From the NCBI GenBank assembly GCA_020310875.1, contig CM035415.1, positions 197,580,932 to 197,644,931 of the forward strand: a stretch of DNA of 64,000 nt, read 5' to 3'. This document shows, in pieces, positions 24,111-33,254 of this stretch. The notes beneath the pieces were generated by a model. The model was not told the origin of the DNA and made no database searches. It saw only the letters and a list, made by a program, of their open reading frames with translations. This DNA is from Ceratopteris richardii (lineage: Eukaryota > Streptophyta > Polypodiopsida > Polypodiales > Pteridaceae). The first letter of the stretch is position 1. Every line of letters begins with the position of its first letter. A program made the translations under genes and the position numbers.

Positions 24111-24650
24111 AATCTGTGAGCAATCACGATTGTCTGGGAACAAAATCGTGGAAAACACGATTTTGTGCACAAAATCGCAAAAAACACGATTTTGACACAA
24201 AATCGCAAAAAACACGATTTTGACACAAAATCGCAAAAAACACGATTTTGACACAAAATCGCAAAAAACACGATTTTCAACAGAAAATCGTGAAAAACAC
24301 GATTTTCACACAAAATCGTGAAAAACACGATTTTCAGCAGAAAATTGTGAAAAACACGATTTTCAACACAAAATCGTGAAAAACACGATTTTCACACAAA
24401 ATCGTGAAAAACACGATTTTCAACAGAAAATCGTGAAAAACACGATTTTCACACAAAATCGTGAAAAACACGATTTTCAACAGAAAATTGTGAAAAACAC
24501 GATTTTCAACACAAAATCGTGAAAAACACGATTTTCACACAAAATCGTGAAAAACACGATTTTCAACAGAAAATCGTGAAAAACACGATTTTCACACAAA
24601 ATCGTGAAAAACACGATTTTCAACAGAAAATCGTGAGAAACTCATAAGTA
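24110..24650 (+). repeat. Tandem palindromic repeat field of gypsy C
   Basis: About 18 head-to-tail units of roughly 27-29 bp, each CACGATTTT, a 4-6 base loop, then AAAATCGTG (or AAAATCGC in the first units), joined by an A-rich linker. Each unit is a hairpin-forming inverted repeat. Loop variants (CACAC, CAACAG, CAACAC) and a marker AAAATTGTG recur in the same order with a period of about 143 bp (24341 and 24484), so blocks of five units were duplicated together. Confidence 0.92.
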
Positions 24651-24863
24651 GATAGAAAATCGTGAAAAAGTCTAATTGCATGATAAAATCGTGAAAAACA
24701 CGATTTTCATCTAAAATTTGTGAAAAAACACTTCTGGCAGTAGAAAATCGTGAAGAAAAAAAAAAAAAAAAAAAAAAACCTAAATTCATTAAGAAGTTGT
24801 GAAAAGCACAAAACATAGGAAGAAAATTAAAACACACACAATTTTGGACAAAAAATTGTGGAA

Positions 24864-24987
24864 AACCAATATATTGGTTAGGAAACTGTGACAAACACTC
24901 TGTTGAGCATTAGAAATTTGTCAAGAACCAATATATTGGTTAGGAAACTGTGACAAACACTCTGTTGAGCATTAGAAATTTGTCAAG
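24864..24987 (+). repeat. 62-bp perfect tandem duplication before gag
   Basis: Two identical 62-bp units (24864-24925 and 24926-24987) end nine bases before the gag start. Each begins with the perfect 16-bp palindrome AACCAATATATTGGTT. Confidence 0.93.
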
Positions 24988-24996
24988 AATAGTTGA

Positions 24997-27540
24997 ATGA
25001 TACTAAGGTCTGGAAATAAAATAAATTCAATTCCTAAACAAGACCTAACAAGGAAGGAAAAAGAGCCAGGAAGTAATAAAAGATCAGAAAGAAGTTTAGG
25101 CCAAGAAAATAACATGGAAAACCTAAATGAAACAAATGAGTCAATAGAAACTGGGGATTTTAGAAACATCCTTAAATACATGTATACAAATAGGTTTGGA
25201 ACCTATGTATACCAGGATGGAATGCATAAATTCCTCATTAGACTGAGAAATTTAGAAGTTCCCCTGAATATAACTCCAGTAGCCCAATTCAAAGATGGAA
25301 GATATGAAGACAGGCAAGGATGTGTATACATCTTCTCTCAAGATCCAGAAAATTCAAATGATCTAGGGCAATGTGCTGACAAAGGACCTTGGGAACATAA
25401 CATGGGACAACCAGATATACCTAGACCAAATGAAAACTACACTAATAATGAGCAACATCATGGGAGAAGGACACATGCTTCACCAAATCCCTTTGACAGA
25501 GAACCAGAAGGAAACAATGACTTCCCACTCAGAAGAAGACCTCATTGGCAACCTCAGGGTAGGATGCTTAGACCATACCAAGTAGCCAAATGCATGAAGA
25601 ACCAATATGAAGGGTATTCAGATCCTCATGCTCATGCAGCAGAATTTAGACAACTAATTAGAGCAGAGGAAGTAGAAGATTACAAGGTACAATTTGAGGC
25701 ATTTGGTCTAACCCTAACAGGGCCAGCTTTATCATGGTTCATTCCTTTGAGAAAAGAAATGTACCTAGACATTGAATCTTTCTTAGAAGCTTTCATTGGT
25801 GAATTCTCTAAGACTGGAATCAAACATAGTACAGCCACATTGATACACAGCTTCAAACAACAAAAGGAGGAAAATGTTAGAGAAGCAGCCAGAAGGTTTA
25901 AGCAGTACATTGATAGATGCCCAAGAGAAGAAGTACCTTCCATGGCAAAATAAGTATCCTTATTCATTGAGGGATTGAGAAGTGCCCAATTAAGGACCCT
26001 AGTGTACTATAGGAGATGTCCTGATTTAGCAGCCTGTGTTAAGGAAGCAATAGATTTGGAGGACAACAGAGGTCAAGATTTGTTAGCATTTGATCAACCC
26101 AGATCTTATGAAGACAAAATTCCTCCAGCAGAAGAGTTGGCTCAGGCTATTGCTAAAGCCCTAGAGGTAAGCACTAAAACTAATCTGATAAACTCTAGGA
26201 TAAACACAAACAAGAAATGTTATATTTGTGGAGAAAATCATCTGGCACAACAATGCCCTTATCAGAAACCACAACACTTACAAGATAGGAAGACACTCAA
26301 GTATTGTACACTAGAGAGAAAATGGACAAACCATACCAGGGAGGATTGCTTCTATAACAAACAACCTGTCAAGGAAAGAGACTATATGGCTCAGAGGGAA
26401 TCAGGTTATACTGAGCAACCAAGACCAGTATTGGGACAACAACCTCCCATTCCAACCAATGTGGTACCAGTCAAATATACACCCATTGACGAAGGAAATT
26501 CAAGATTCAGATCACCTTATAAGGAAGAATATCAATGGAGTGAGGGACATCAGGAAGAATGGGAAGATTATGAAATAAGGGAACCTGAGCTTAAAGCCCT
26601 AGATCTGGGAAATGGAAAAATTGAAATGGACACAGCAACATTCATGTACATTACCAACAACTACATGTCCAATCAAAAACCTCAATTCAAAGGAGGACCA
26701 AAGATAACATGTTATAGGTGTGGGGGAGAGCATTTCATTAGAGATTGTCCACAACCTCCAACATTCAGGATAGAGGGAGCATACTGTAAGGATTGTGGTA
26801 GAGAACATCTGATCAAGGACTGTCCAAAAAATCCCCAAAAACAACAGAACACACCTAATAACATACCTTTAAAAACAGTCAAAATTATGGAACAAGAGGA
26901 ATTGAGTGACAATGATCAAATTGAACTTAATGTTATAACAAGGGCACAAGCCAAACAACAAGGAACAATTAAAGAACAAAGTGAGAGTTCCACATCAAAA
27001 GGGAAGAAAAATAGACAAAAAGGGAAATGGGAAAAGAAGAGGAAAGTGGGCAAAAGTCTGGAAGAAGACAAACAGGAACAAACAAATTCAAATCATACTT
27101 CTCCTCAAAAGACCCAGAATCTGTCTGAATTAGGAAATTCTCAGAGTCTAGACACCCTAATCAAAGCCTATAAAGGAAGGATTCAAGAGGGACCAAGCCC
27201 TGCAGATCATGCAATGGCTTATCCCATACCGGATTTAGAGCATGAAAGGATGCTAAAATGCAAACAAATTATCCAGAAAACACAACTCAGATTAGGGGAA
27301 GAAGACAGCTCTCGGAGAACATTTGATCAGGATGAAAAAACAAAAACCAAGGAAGATGATAAAGAAGGAAATCCACAAATAACATTCCAAATGATCTTAG
27401 ATGAACATTGTAGTATTACATGTCATACAACATGGGAAAATTTGTTGAAACAAAATCCTCACCTACAAAACAAGATGAACAAAGAAGAAACAATATCTGG
27501 AAACCTTCATTCACCAACACAAGAATTAGAGGAACTATGG
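24997..27540 (+). CDS. gag: Gag region of gypsy C
   Basis: Gag packages the element RNA in cytoplasmic virus-like particles. The reading starts MILRSGNKINS at 24997, the first ATG after the leader repeats. The capsid-like Ty3 gag domain lies at about 25590-26070 (FGLTLTGPALSWF, FLEAFIGEF, VREAARRFKQYIDRCP). It is followed by CCHC knuckles at 26218-26256 (CYICGENHLAQQC), 26710-26748 (CYRCGGEHFIRDC) and 26785-26823 (CKDCGREHLIKDC). A fourth, C-H-C-type motif (YCTLERKWTNHTREDC) lies near 26304-26350. Four zinc-binding motifs are more than the usual one or two. A K/E-rich linker leads into protease. Related linker and protease sequence is found in fragment G. Confidence 0.88.
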
Positions 27541-27549
27541 TATATTCCT

Positions 27550-30500
27550 ATTGACAAAATAGGAGGATATTGTGAAGGAGAAGAAGGGAATTCAACCTTA
27601 AAATTACAATATGAAAAACATTCAGCAAAAGCCATTTTGGATAGTGGATCAGGAGTGGCTATAATGACTAAACAAACCTGGGAGAAATGGGGAAGAAAGG
27701 AATTACTACCCACTAAAATGAGATTACAACTTGCAGATGGACATATAGAAAAGCCCCTAGGAATTTGGGAAAAAGTGATTGTGGACATATGTGGCATAGA
27801 AATAGAGCATACCTTTGCTATAGTAGAATTTCCACAATCCACATCTTATGAAATTATCCTAGGAAGACCCTTCATGAGACAAATGCAAATTGTACAAGAT
27901 TGGGGTAATGATTGTTTATATCTTCAGAACCAGGGGAGAATAACAAGAGTAAACTTAAGAAATGGCCACTATTGTGACATATCTCCTAGAGAATGGTATA
28001 AAATACATCAAAATCAACAAGAAAGTGAAGAATCAGAGAGGGAGGAACAGGAAGAGGAATCAGCAGTTTGGAAGTGTAACATATTAAGAAATATCACAAA
28101 TAGGAAAAGGAAGTTAAGGAGAGAAGATTGTGTGGAAGAAAGAGAAATACAAGATGAAAATTATGTGCCTCAACAATTCAAAGATGAAGAGTTTGAGCCT
28201 TATGGATGGAATCAAATCTTAGCTACCATGGATTTGGCCAGTGAGGAATATGTGGGAGTGGAATTCCAAAATGAGGAAGGATTTGACATCTTCCACATTG
28301 GCATACACATGATAGGAGTATCAAAAAGAGAAGAGGATCAAAATCAAGAAATGATATTAACAGAAGGAAAATCACAATATTTGGAAACAGTAAAAGCTGA
28401 GGATGCAATCAAAGACAAAATCTCAGGCAAATACAAGGAACATAAACACAAAGAAATAGAAAGAGACCAGGAAAAAGAAAAGAAAGAGAAAGAGATAAAC
28501 AGAGATCAATACTTTGATGTACCAGCAAACTTTAAAACTTATGAAGTAGAAGACAGACTACTTCTGAAAATGAAACCAAAAAGAGAAAAGAAGAAAGGGG
28601 AAGCATATGATAATGAAGAACAAACAAAGAAAATTGTAATTACACAGGAAGAAGGAGAAGAGAGACAAATAGTAATAGCTGATGACATGACATCACAAGA
28701 AGAAGAAGCATTAAGGAACCTAGCAAAGAACTATAGGGATGTATTTGCTTACAGTTATAAAGATTTGAAAGGAATTGATCCAAAAATTTGTGAGCATAAG
28801 ATTCCTATGACACCTGATGCAAAACCAAGCAAACAGAGACATTATACATTTAATGACAAATACTCTGCCAAAATAAAGGAAGAAATTGACAAGTTGTTGG
28901 CTGCTAATTTCATTTATGAAATAGAGTACACTGAATGGATATCACCTATAGTTGTGGTGCCAAAAAAGAACGGGAAACTTAGAGTATGCATTAACCTGAA
29001 GAAAGTAAATGCAGCAACTATAAGGGATAGTTATCCACTGCCAATAACAGATCATCTTCTTGAGAGAGTTGCAGGAAAGGAAGTCTATAGTTTTCTAGAT
29101 GGCTTCTCAGGATACAATCAAGTACCAATAGCTTTAGAGGACCAACATAAGACTGCCTTTTCTACAGAATGGGGGGTTTATGCTTTTAGGGTTATGCCCT
29201 TTGGATTGACCAATGCCCCAGCAACTTTTCAAAGGTTGATGTGTCATATTTTCAAAGAATTCCTGAGAAATGTGATGGAAATCTATGTAGATGATTTATG
29301 CACTTTTTCTTTAAAAAGACAAGATCATTTACAAGATTTGGAAAGAATATTCAGGAAGTGCAGGACATATAGAGTATGCTTAAACCCAGAAAAGTGTGTA
29401 TTCTATGTCAGACAAGGAAGAATGTTGGGTCACATAGTGTCAAAAAATGGAATTTCTACTGATGAGAAGAAAATAAAAGCCATAATAGAGCTTCCTAGAC
29501 CTACAAATGTGAAGGAACTCCAAACTTTTATGGGACATTGTGGGTACTACAGAAAATTTGTATACAAATTTGCTGATATAGCCAAGCCCTTATATGCCCT
29601 CATCACAAAGTTTGAGTGGACTGAAGAATGTGACCAAGCATTTGAAACATTAAAAACTTGTTTGGTGACAGCACCAATTTTAAAAACACCTCAGTGGGAT
29701 AAAATCTTTCATGTACATGTCGATGCTTCAAATTATGCTCTGGGATGTGTGTTAGCACAACCTATAGAAGGAAGCAAATTAGATTTCCCAGTAGCATATG
29801 CGAGTAGACAATTAAACATTGCGGAAAAAAATTACACAACTACTGAGAGAGAAGGGTTGGGAATGATTTTTGCTGTCAAAAAATACAGACATTATCTATT
29901 GGCCAACAAGTTTAAATTCTTTGTGGATCACCAAGCTCTACTCTATTTAGTAAATAAACCATGTCATACAGGAAGAATAGTAAGATGGTTTCTTTTACTA
30001 ATGGAATTTGAGTTTGAGGTGGTGGTTAGACAAGGAAAAACACACTTGAGAGCAGATCATTTATCAAGAATCCAGTCAAAAGAACCTAGTTCACCTATAG
30101 ATGATGATTTGCCAGATACATACTTATTCAAGGTGGAAAGTGTTCCTGAATGGTCGATGTCATTAATTCCCTTGCTAACCATGGGACCTTGTAGGTCATT
30201 AGCAAATAACACACATCTGGTGTTACAAAGCAGGAATTTCATGTTGTTAGCTGGACATTTGTATCACCTCAATCAGTCAGGTATACTGGAATATTGTACT
30301 CCAGAAGAGGAGCAACATGAATATGTAAGAAAAGCTCATTGCTGGAATCCATGTACTCATGCTTCTACGATTGTCACTCTAAGTAACCTTAATAGGATGG
30401 GAGTACATTGGCCCAATAAGATTCAAGATGTGGAAAGATATATTGAGAACTGTCAAAAATGTCAAACATGGCAGAAATCAGAATTAATAACTCTATATTG

Positions 30501-32721
30501 GTTTCAGAAAAACCCTGAATGGAGTGAAAATATTGTTGAGAAGTTGAAGAGAAAGGAGAAAGGGAAACAAGTAATAGCTGGTGCTGATTCAAGAAATCTA
30601 CAAGTGATCTCAGAGGAATATCAACTCATAGGAGAGCAATTATACAAGAGAGGAATGGATGGATATCTGAGAATTTGTGTTCCAGAAGAAAGGTATTTAG
30701 AGATGTTGGAAATGGCACACTCAGGAGTAGCTGGAGGACATTTCTCAAGTGATAGAACAGCCAAACTCATCTTATATTCTGGCTTTTGGTGGCCAACCCT
30801 ATTTCCCGATGCTAGAACTTATGTAAAAAGATGTGATGTCTGTCAAAGGGGAAGTCAACCAAACAAAAGAGATAACATGCCATTAATTCCTTTAATTTCA
30901 GCCAGAGCTTTTAGTAAGTGGGGATTGGACTTTATTGGACCCATACATCCTCCAGCCAGACAATCTCATGCAGAATACATACTAGTAGCTACAGATTATT
31001 TGACAAAATGGGCTGAGGCCAAAGCTACTAGAAGAAATGATGCTCACACCACTGCTAGATTTTTGTATGAAAACATTATCACTAGATTTGGACTACCAAT
31101 TGAATTGGTAAGTGATAGGGGGACTCATTTTTTGAATCAGATCATAGGAAACATGACCAATTATTTCATGATTAGTCACAATAAGTCAGCCCCATATCAC
31201 CCACAAGCCAATGGGTTAGCGGAAAGTACTAATAAAGTACTTTGCAATGTATTGACCAAATTAGTCAACACAAACAGAAATGACTGGGATTATCAACTGA
31301 ATCATGTTCTTTGGGCTTATAGAGTGGCATACAAAACGGCTTTAGGAACTACACCATTTAATTTGGTGTATGGCCAGAATGCGGTTTTACCCATGGAATT
31401 TCTTATTCCAACATTGAAGGTGGGTAGCCAATACAATTGGACAGGACATGAATTATCTGAGAGAGTCATAGACTTGGAAAAACTGGGAGCATCGAGACTC
31501 CAAGCAGTGATGAGTATATACACAAACAAGAAAAGACAAAAAGCTTATCATGATGTTCACATAAAAGACAAAGATCTACAAGAAGGAGACCTGGTCTTAG
31601 CTTACACAATCAAGGAACATCAGAAAAAATTTCAGAAAAAAGGTCATGGGCCATATATCATACATCAGATAAGCAAGAGTGGAGCTATTCAGTTAGCCAA
31701 TATTGATGGGGAAATCATGCCAAATTTCATAAGTGGATGTAGAGTGAAGAGGTATGAGTGCCCATTAACTACCGAGGAATGGAGAAGATTGCAAAAGGCC
31801 CAAAACAGGAAAAGAGAAGAAGACAGTATTAGAAAGGAGGCTCAACTAGAAGCCAAAGAGAGAATTAGAAAATTGAAACAAGTGTGCTTATGTGAAAACA
31901 CTCTAAAGCAAAAAGAACATTTGCCTTTGATTATGATGAATTATCAGAATGAAAACATAAGGGTTTTGATAGATTCGGGAGCTCAAGTGAATCTAATTAG
32001 CTCAGCCTTGATCAATAAGTTTAATCTTAAGAGAGCTGAAAGTAGAATTTTGATCAAAACCCTGGGAGGGAAAAGAATTCAGAGCATATCTTCACTTTCT
32101 ATTAAAGTTAAATTTAATAATGAATATATGGAGATAGATTGTGAAGAGTGGCCAGACCATTTAATGGCTGAAAAGCTGATTTTAGGGCAACCATGGCTCA
32201 AACAAGGTAAAGTCATCTTAAATTTTGAAAAAATGAAGCTTAATTTGACCATCAAGGACAAAAAGTTTTTAATGTTCTTTCTGAGTAATGAAGAGCAGGT
32301 AGTTCATATGGATGTTCATGACCCAGATCTCGAAGGATTTACTTTCTCAATGGAGGACAGGAACATTTTGACAATACAAAGTGATCAAGCTTCATACACT
32401 CAAGACCAGCAAAAGACTGAAGAGGTAAAAGTGGATGAGGAGACAAAACAAAGAAGATTATTATTGCCAAAGTTGCAATATCATCAAAACAGAACAAAAG
32501 GAATATGGAAACAGGTCATGCACAGTTATGGCTCACCAAAACAGGAAATTAGAACAAAATGGATATGGAAGCCAAAAAATGTCACAAAATGTTCATCCAC
32601 AGAGCATGGATATTTCCATAACAGAAGGACAAATGGAGTAAAACATTACTGGGTGAAAAAATCAGAATTGGGTCAATGGAAGAGGGATAATCCACAGTGG
32701 ACCTATTATTGGAATTTTTGA
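27550..32721 (+). CDS. pol: Pol region of gypsy C with duplicated zinc and protease modules
   Basis: Domains in order: retropepsin with DSG at 27640-27648 and ILGRPF near 27860; an E/K-rich linker; reverse transcriptase about 28870-29450 with YVDD at 29284-29295; RNase H about 29708-30080 (HVHVDASN, TTTEREGLG, ADHLSRI); a first H2C2 zinc module at 30337-30462; a second at 30718-30843; integrase core about 30920-31240 with the three acidic positions in LDFIGP, VSDRGTHF and LAESTNK; the GPY/F-type C-terminal region (GHGPYIIHQI near 31645); a K/R-rich helix; a second retropepsin-like module with DSG at 31972-31980 and LILGQPW near 32180; and a W/K-rich tail (TKWIWKPK). There is no chromodomain. 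Order and catalytic residues fit Ty3/gypsy. The repeated zinc module and the second protease-like module are not standard. Confidence 0.92.
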   Translation: MDKIGGYCEGEEGNSTLKLQYEKHSAKAILDSGSGVAIMTKQTWEKWGRKELLPTKMRLQLADGHIEKPLGIWEKVIVDICGIEIEHTFAIVEFPQSTSYEIILGRPFMRQMQIVQDWGNDCLYLQNQGRITRVNLRNGHYCDISPREWYKIHQNQQESEESEREEQEEESAVWKCNILRNITNRKRKLRREDCVEEREIQDENYVPQQFKDEEFEPYGWNQILATMDLASEEYVGVEFQNEEGFDIFHIGIHMIGVSKREEDQNQEMILTEGKSQYLETVKAEDAIKDKISGKYKEHKHKEIERDQEKEKKEKEINRDQYFDVPANFKTYEVEDRLLLKMKPKREKKKGEAYDNEEQTKKIVITQEEGEERQIVIADDMTSQEEEALRNLAKNYRDVFAYSYKDLKGIDPKICEHKIPMTPDAKPSKQRHYTFNDKYSAKIKEEIDKLLAANFIYEIEYTEWISPIVVVPKKNGKLRVCINLKKVNAATIRDSYPLPITDHLLERVAGKEVYSFLDGFSGYNQVPIALEDQHKTAFSTEWGVYAFRVMPFGLTNAPATFQRLMCHIFKEFLRNVMEIYVDDLCTFSLKRQDHLQDLERIFRKCRTYRVCLNPEKCVFYVRQGRMLGHIVSKNGISTDEKKIKAIIELPRPTNVKELQTFMGHCGYYRKFVYKFADIAKPLYALITKFEWTEECDQAFETLKTCLVTAPILKTPQWDKIFHVHVDASNYALGCVLAQPIEGSKLDFPVAYASRQLNIAEKNYTTTEREGLGMIFAVKKYRHYLLANKFKFFVDHQALLYLVNKPCHTGRIVRWFLLLMEFEFEVVVRQGKTHLRADHLSRIQSKEPSSPIDDDLPDTYLFKVESVPEWSMSLIPLLTMGPCRSLANNTHLVLQSRNFMLLAGHLYHLNQSGILEYCTPEEEQHEYVRKAHCWNPCTHASTIVTLSNLNRMGVHWPNKIQDVERYIENCQKCQTWQKSELITLYWFQKNPEWSENIVEKLKRKEKGKQVIAGADSRNLQVISEEYQLIGEQLYKRGMDGYLRICVPEERYLEMLEMAHSGVAGGHFSSDRTAKLILYSGFWWPTLFPDARTYVKRCDVCQRGSQPNKRDNMPLIPLISARAFSKWGLDFIGPIHPPARQSHAEYILVATDYLTKWAEAKATRRNDAHTTARFLYENIITRFGLPIELVSDRGTHFLNQIIGNMTNYFMISHNKSAPYHPQANGLAESTNKVLCNVLTKLVNTNRNDWDYQLNHVLWAYRVAYKTALGTTPFNLVYGQNAVLPMEFLIPTLKVGSQYNWTGHELSERVIDLEKLGASRLQAVMSIYTNKKRQKAYHDVHIKDKDLQEGDLVLAYTIKEHQKKFQKKGHGPYIIHQISKSGAIQLANIDGEIMPNFISGCRVKRYECPLTTEEWRRLQKAQNRKREEDSIRKEAQLEAKERIRKLKQVCLCENTLKQKEHLPLIMMNYQNENIRVLIDSGAQVNLISSALINKFNLKRAESRILIKTLGGKRIQSISSLSIKVKFNNEYMEIDCEEWPDHLMAEKLILGQPWLKQGKVILNFEKMKLNLTIKDKKFLMFFLSNEEQVVHMDVHDPDLEGFTFSMEDRNILTIQSDQASYTQDQQKTEEVKVDEETKQRRLLLPKLQYHQNRTKGIWKQVMHSYGSPKQEIRTKWIWKPKNVTKCSSTEHGYFHNRRTNGVKHYWVKKSELGQWKRDNPQWTYYWNF
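31900..32240 (+). other. Second retropepsin-like module after integrase (gypsy C)
   Basis: VLIDSGAQVNLISS resembles the protease active-site loop, followed about 70 residues later by LILGQPWLKQGK, equivalent to IILGRPFMRQMQ of the first protease upstream of RT. Spacing and flanking hydrophobic strands fit a complete aspartic-protease monomer. It is conserved in position and motif in E and D, which argues that it was under selection in the family. Its role is unknown: it could be a second processing protease, a dimer partner of the first or a structural remnant. Confidence 0.75.
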
Positions 32722-33254
32722 AAATGACAAAAAAATATTTCCTTCTTTCCCCTTAGAAGAAAATTAGGAGGGGAAGGAAAGAAGACAGAAAAAAAAAAAA
32801 AAAAAAAACCCCTGGAAAAATATATTTTATTTTCTTGATTTTCTTTCTAAAATTAAAAAAAAAACACAAAGCAAGATATAGGGAGGGAAAGAGTAACTTA
32901 TTATGGAAAAAAGTTGTTTTGTCTTATTGTTGTTTAATTTTTTGTGATCATTTTTTTTACCACTACTTCTTCAAGTTTCTTCATTAATTATCTTTTTTAG
33001 CATCATCTTTCTATTCAGGAATTGTTTTTTGAACAAGGAAGTGACAATTGGAGAGAGCACATTAGATGTCTTGCTACACCTGTGTTGCTCACTTAAAATT
33101 GAGTCTCTTGGAAAAAAGCAAAAATTGGTTGGAATTTGTCTTAATTATTTTTTATATATGTCAGTAACACTCCAGAATAATATAGTATTTTCTTATGAAA
33201 TCTTGTGACTCATGTGGGTGGAGTATTTTCTTTTCTGTTATATATAAATACAGG
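32722..33254 (+). other. Spacer between pol and 3' ORF of gypsy C
   Basis: These 533 bp of A/T-rich non-coding sequence include an A-tract at about 32789-32807. The last 30 bp are T/C-rich and end in ATACAG followed by G, then the ATG of the 3' ORF at 33255. This is a good match to a plant 3' splice site (exon start 33254). A purine tract TTAGGAGGGGAAGGA near 32764-32780 looks like the terminal polypurine tract and could serve as an internal one. Confidence 0.6.

Larger units (their letters stand above)
22191..24996 (+). other. Long 5' leader of gypsy C
   Basis: These 2.8 kb of non-coding leader lie between primer site and gag. The first 800 bp hold a splice-donor-like AAG-GTAAAG (exon end 22254). 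From about 22980 the leader is full of short palindrome-related motifs (ACACGATTCTCTG, AATCGCGATTTTCTG). These become a dense tandem field at 24110-24650 and end in a 62-bp tandem duplication next to gag. A-tracts lie near 23283-23299 and 24755-24778. Long minus-strand ORFs here are by-products of the repeats. Confidence 0.85.

Noticed and set aside
24110-24650. CRISPR-like array of regular short repeats
   Set aside because: The spacers are 4-6 base loops and A-rich linkers, not unique sequences. The units lie inside a plant retrotransposon leader and there are no cas genes.
24107-24894. Minus-strand ORFs rich in F, C and V (such as repeated FFAILC words)
   Set aside because: They are translations of the palindromic repeat field and of A-tracts, with no independent coding signal.
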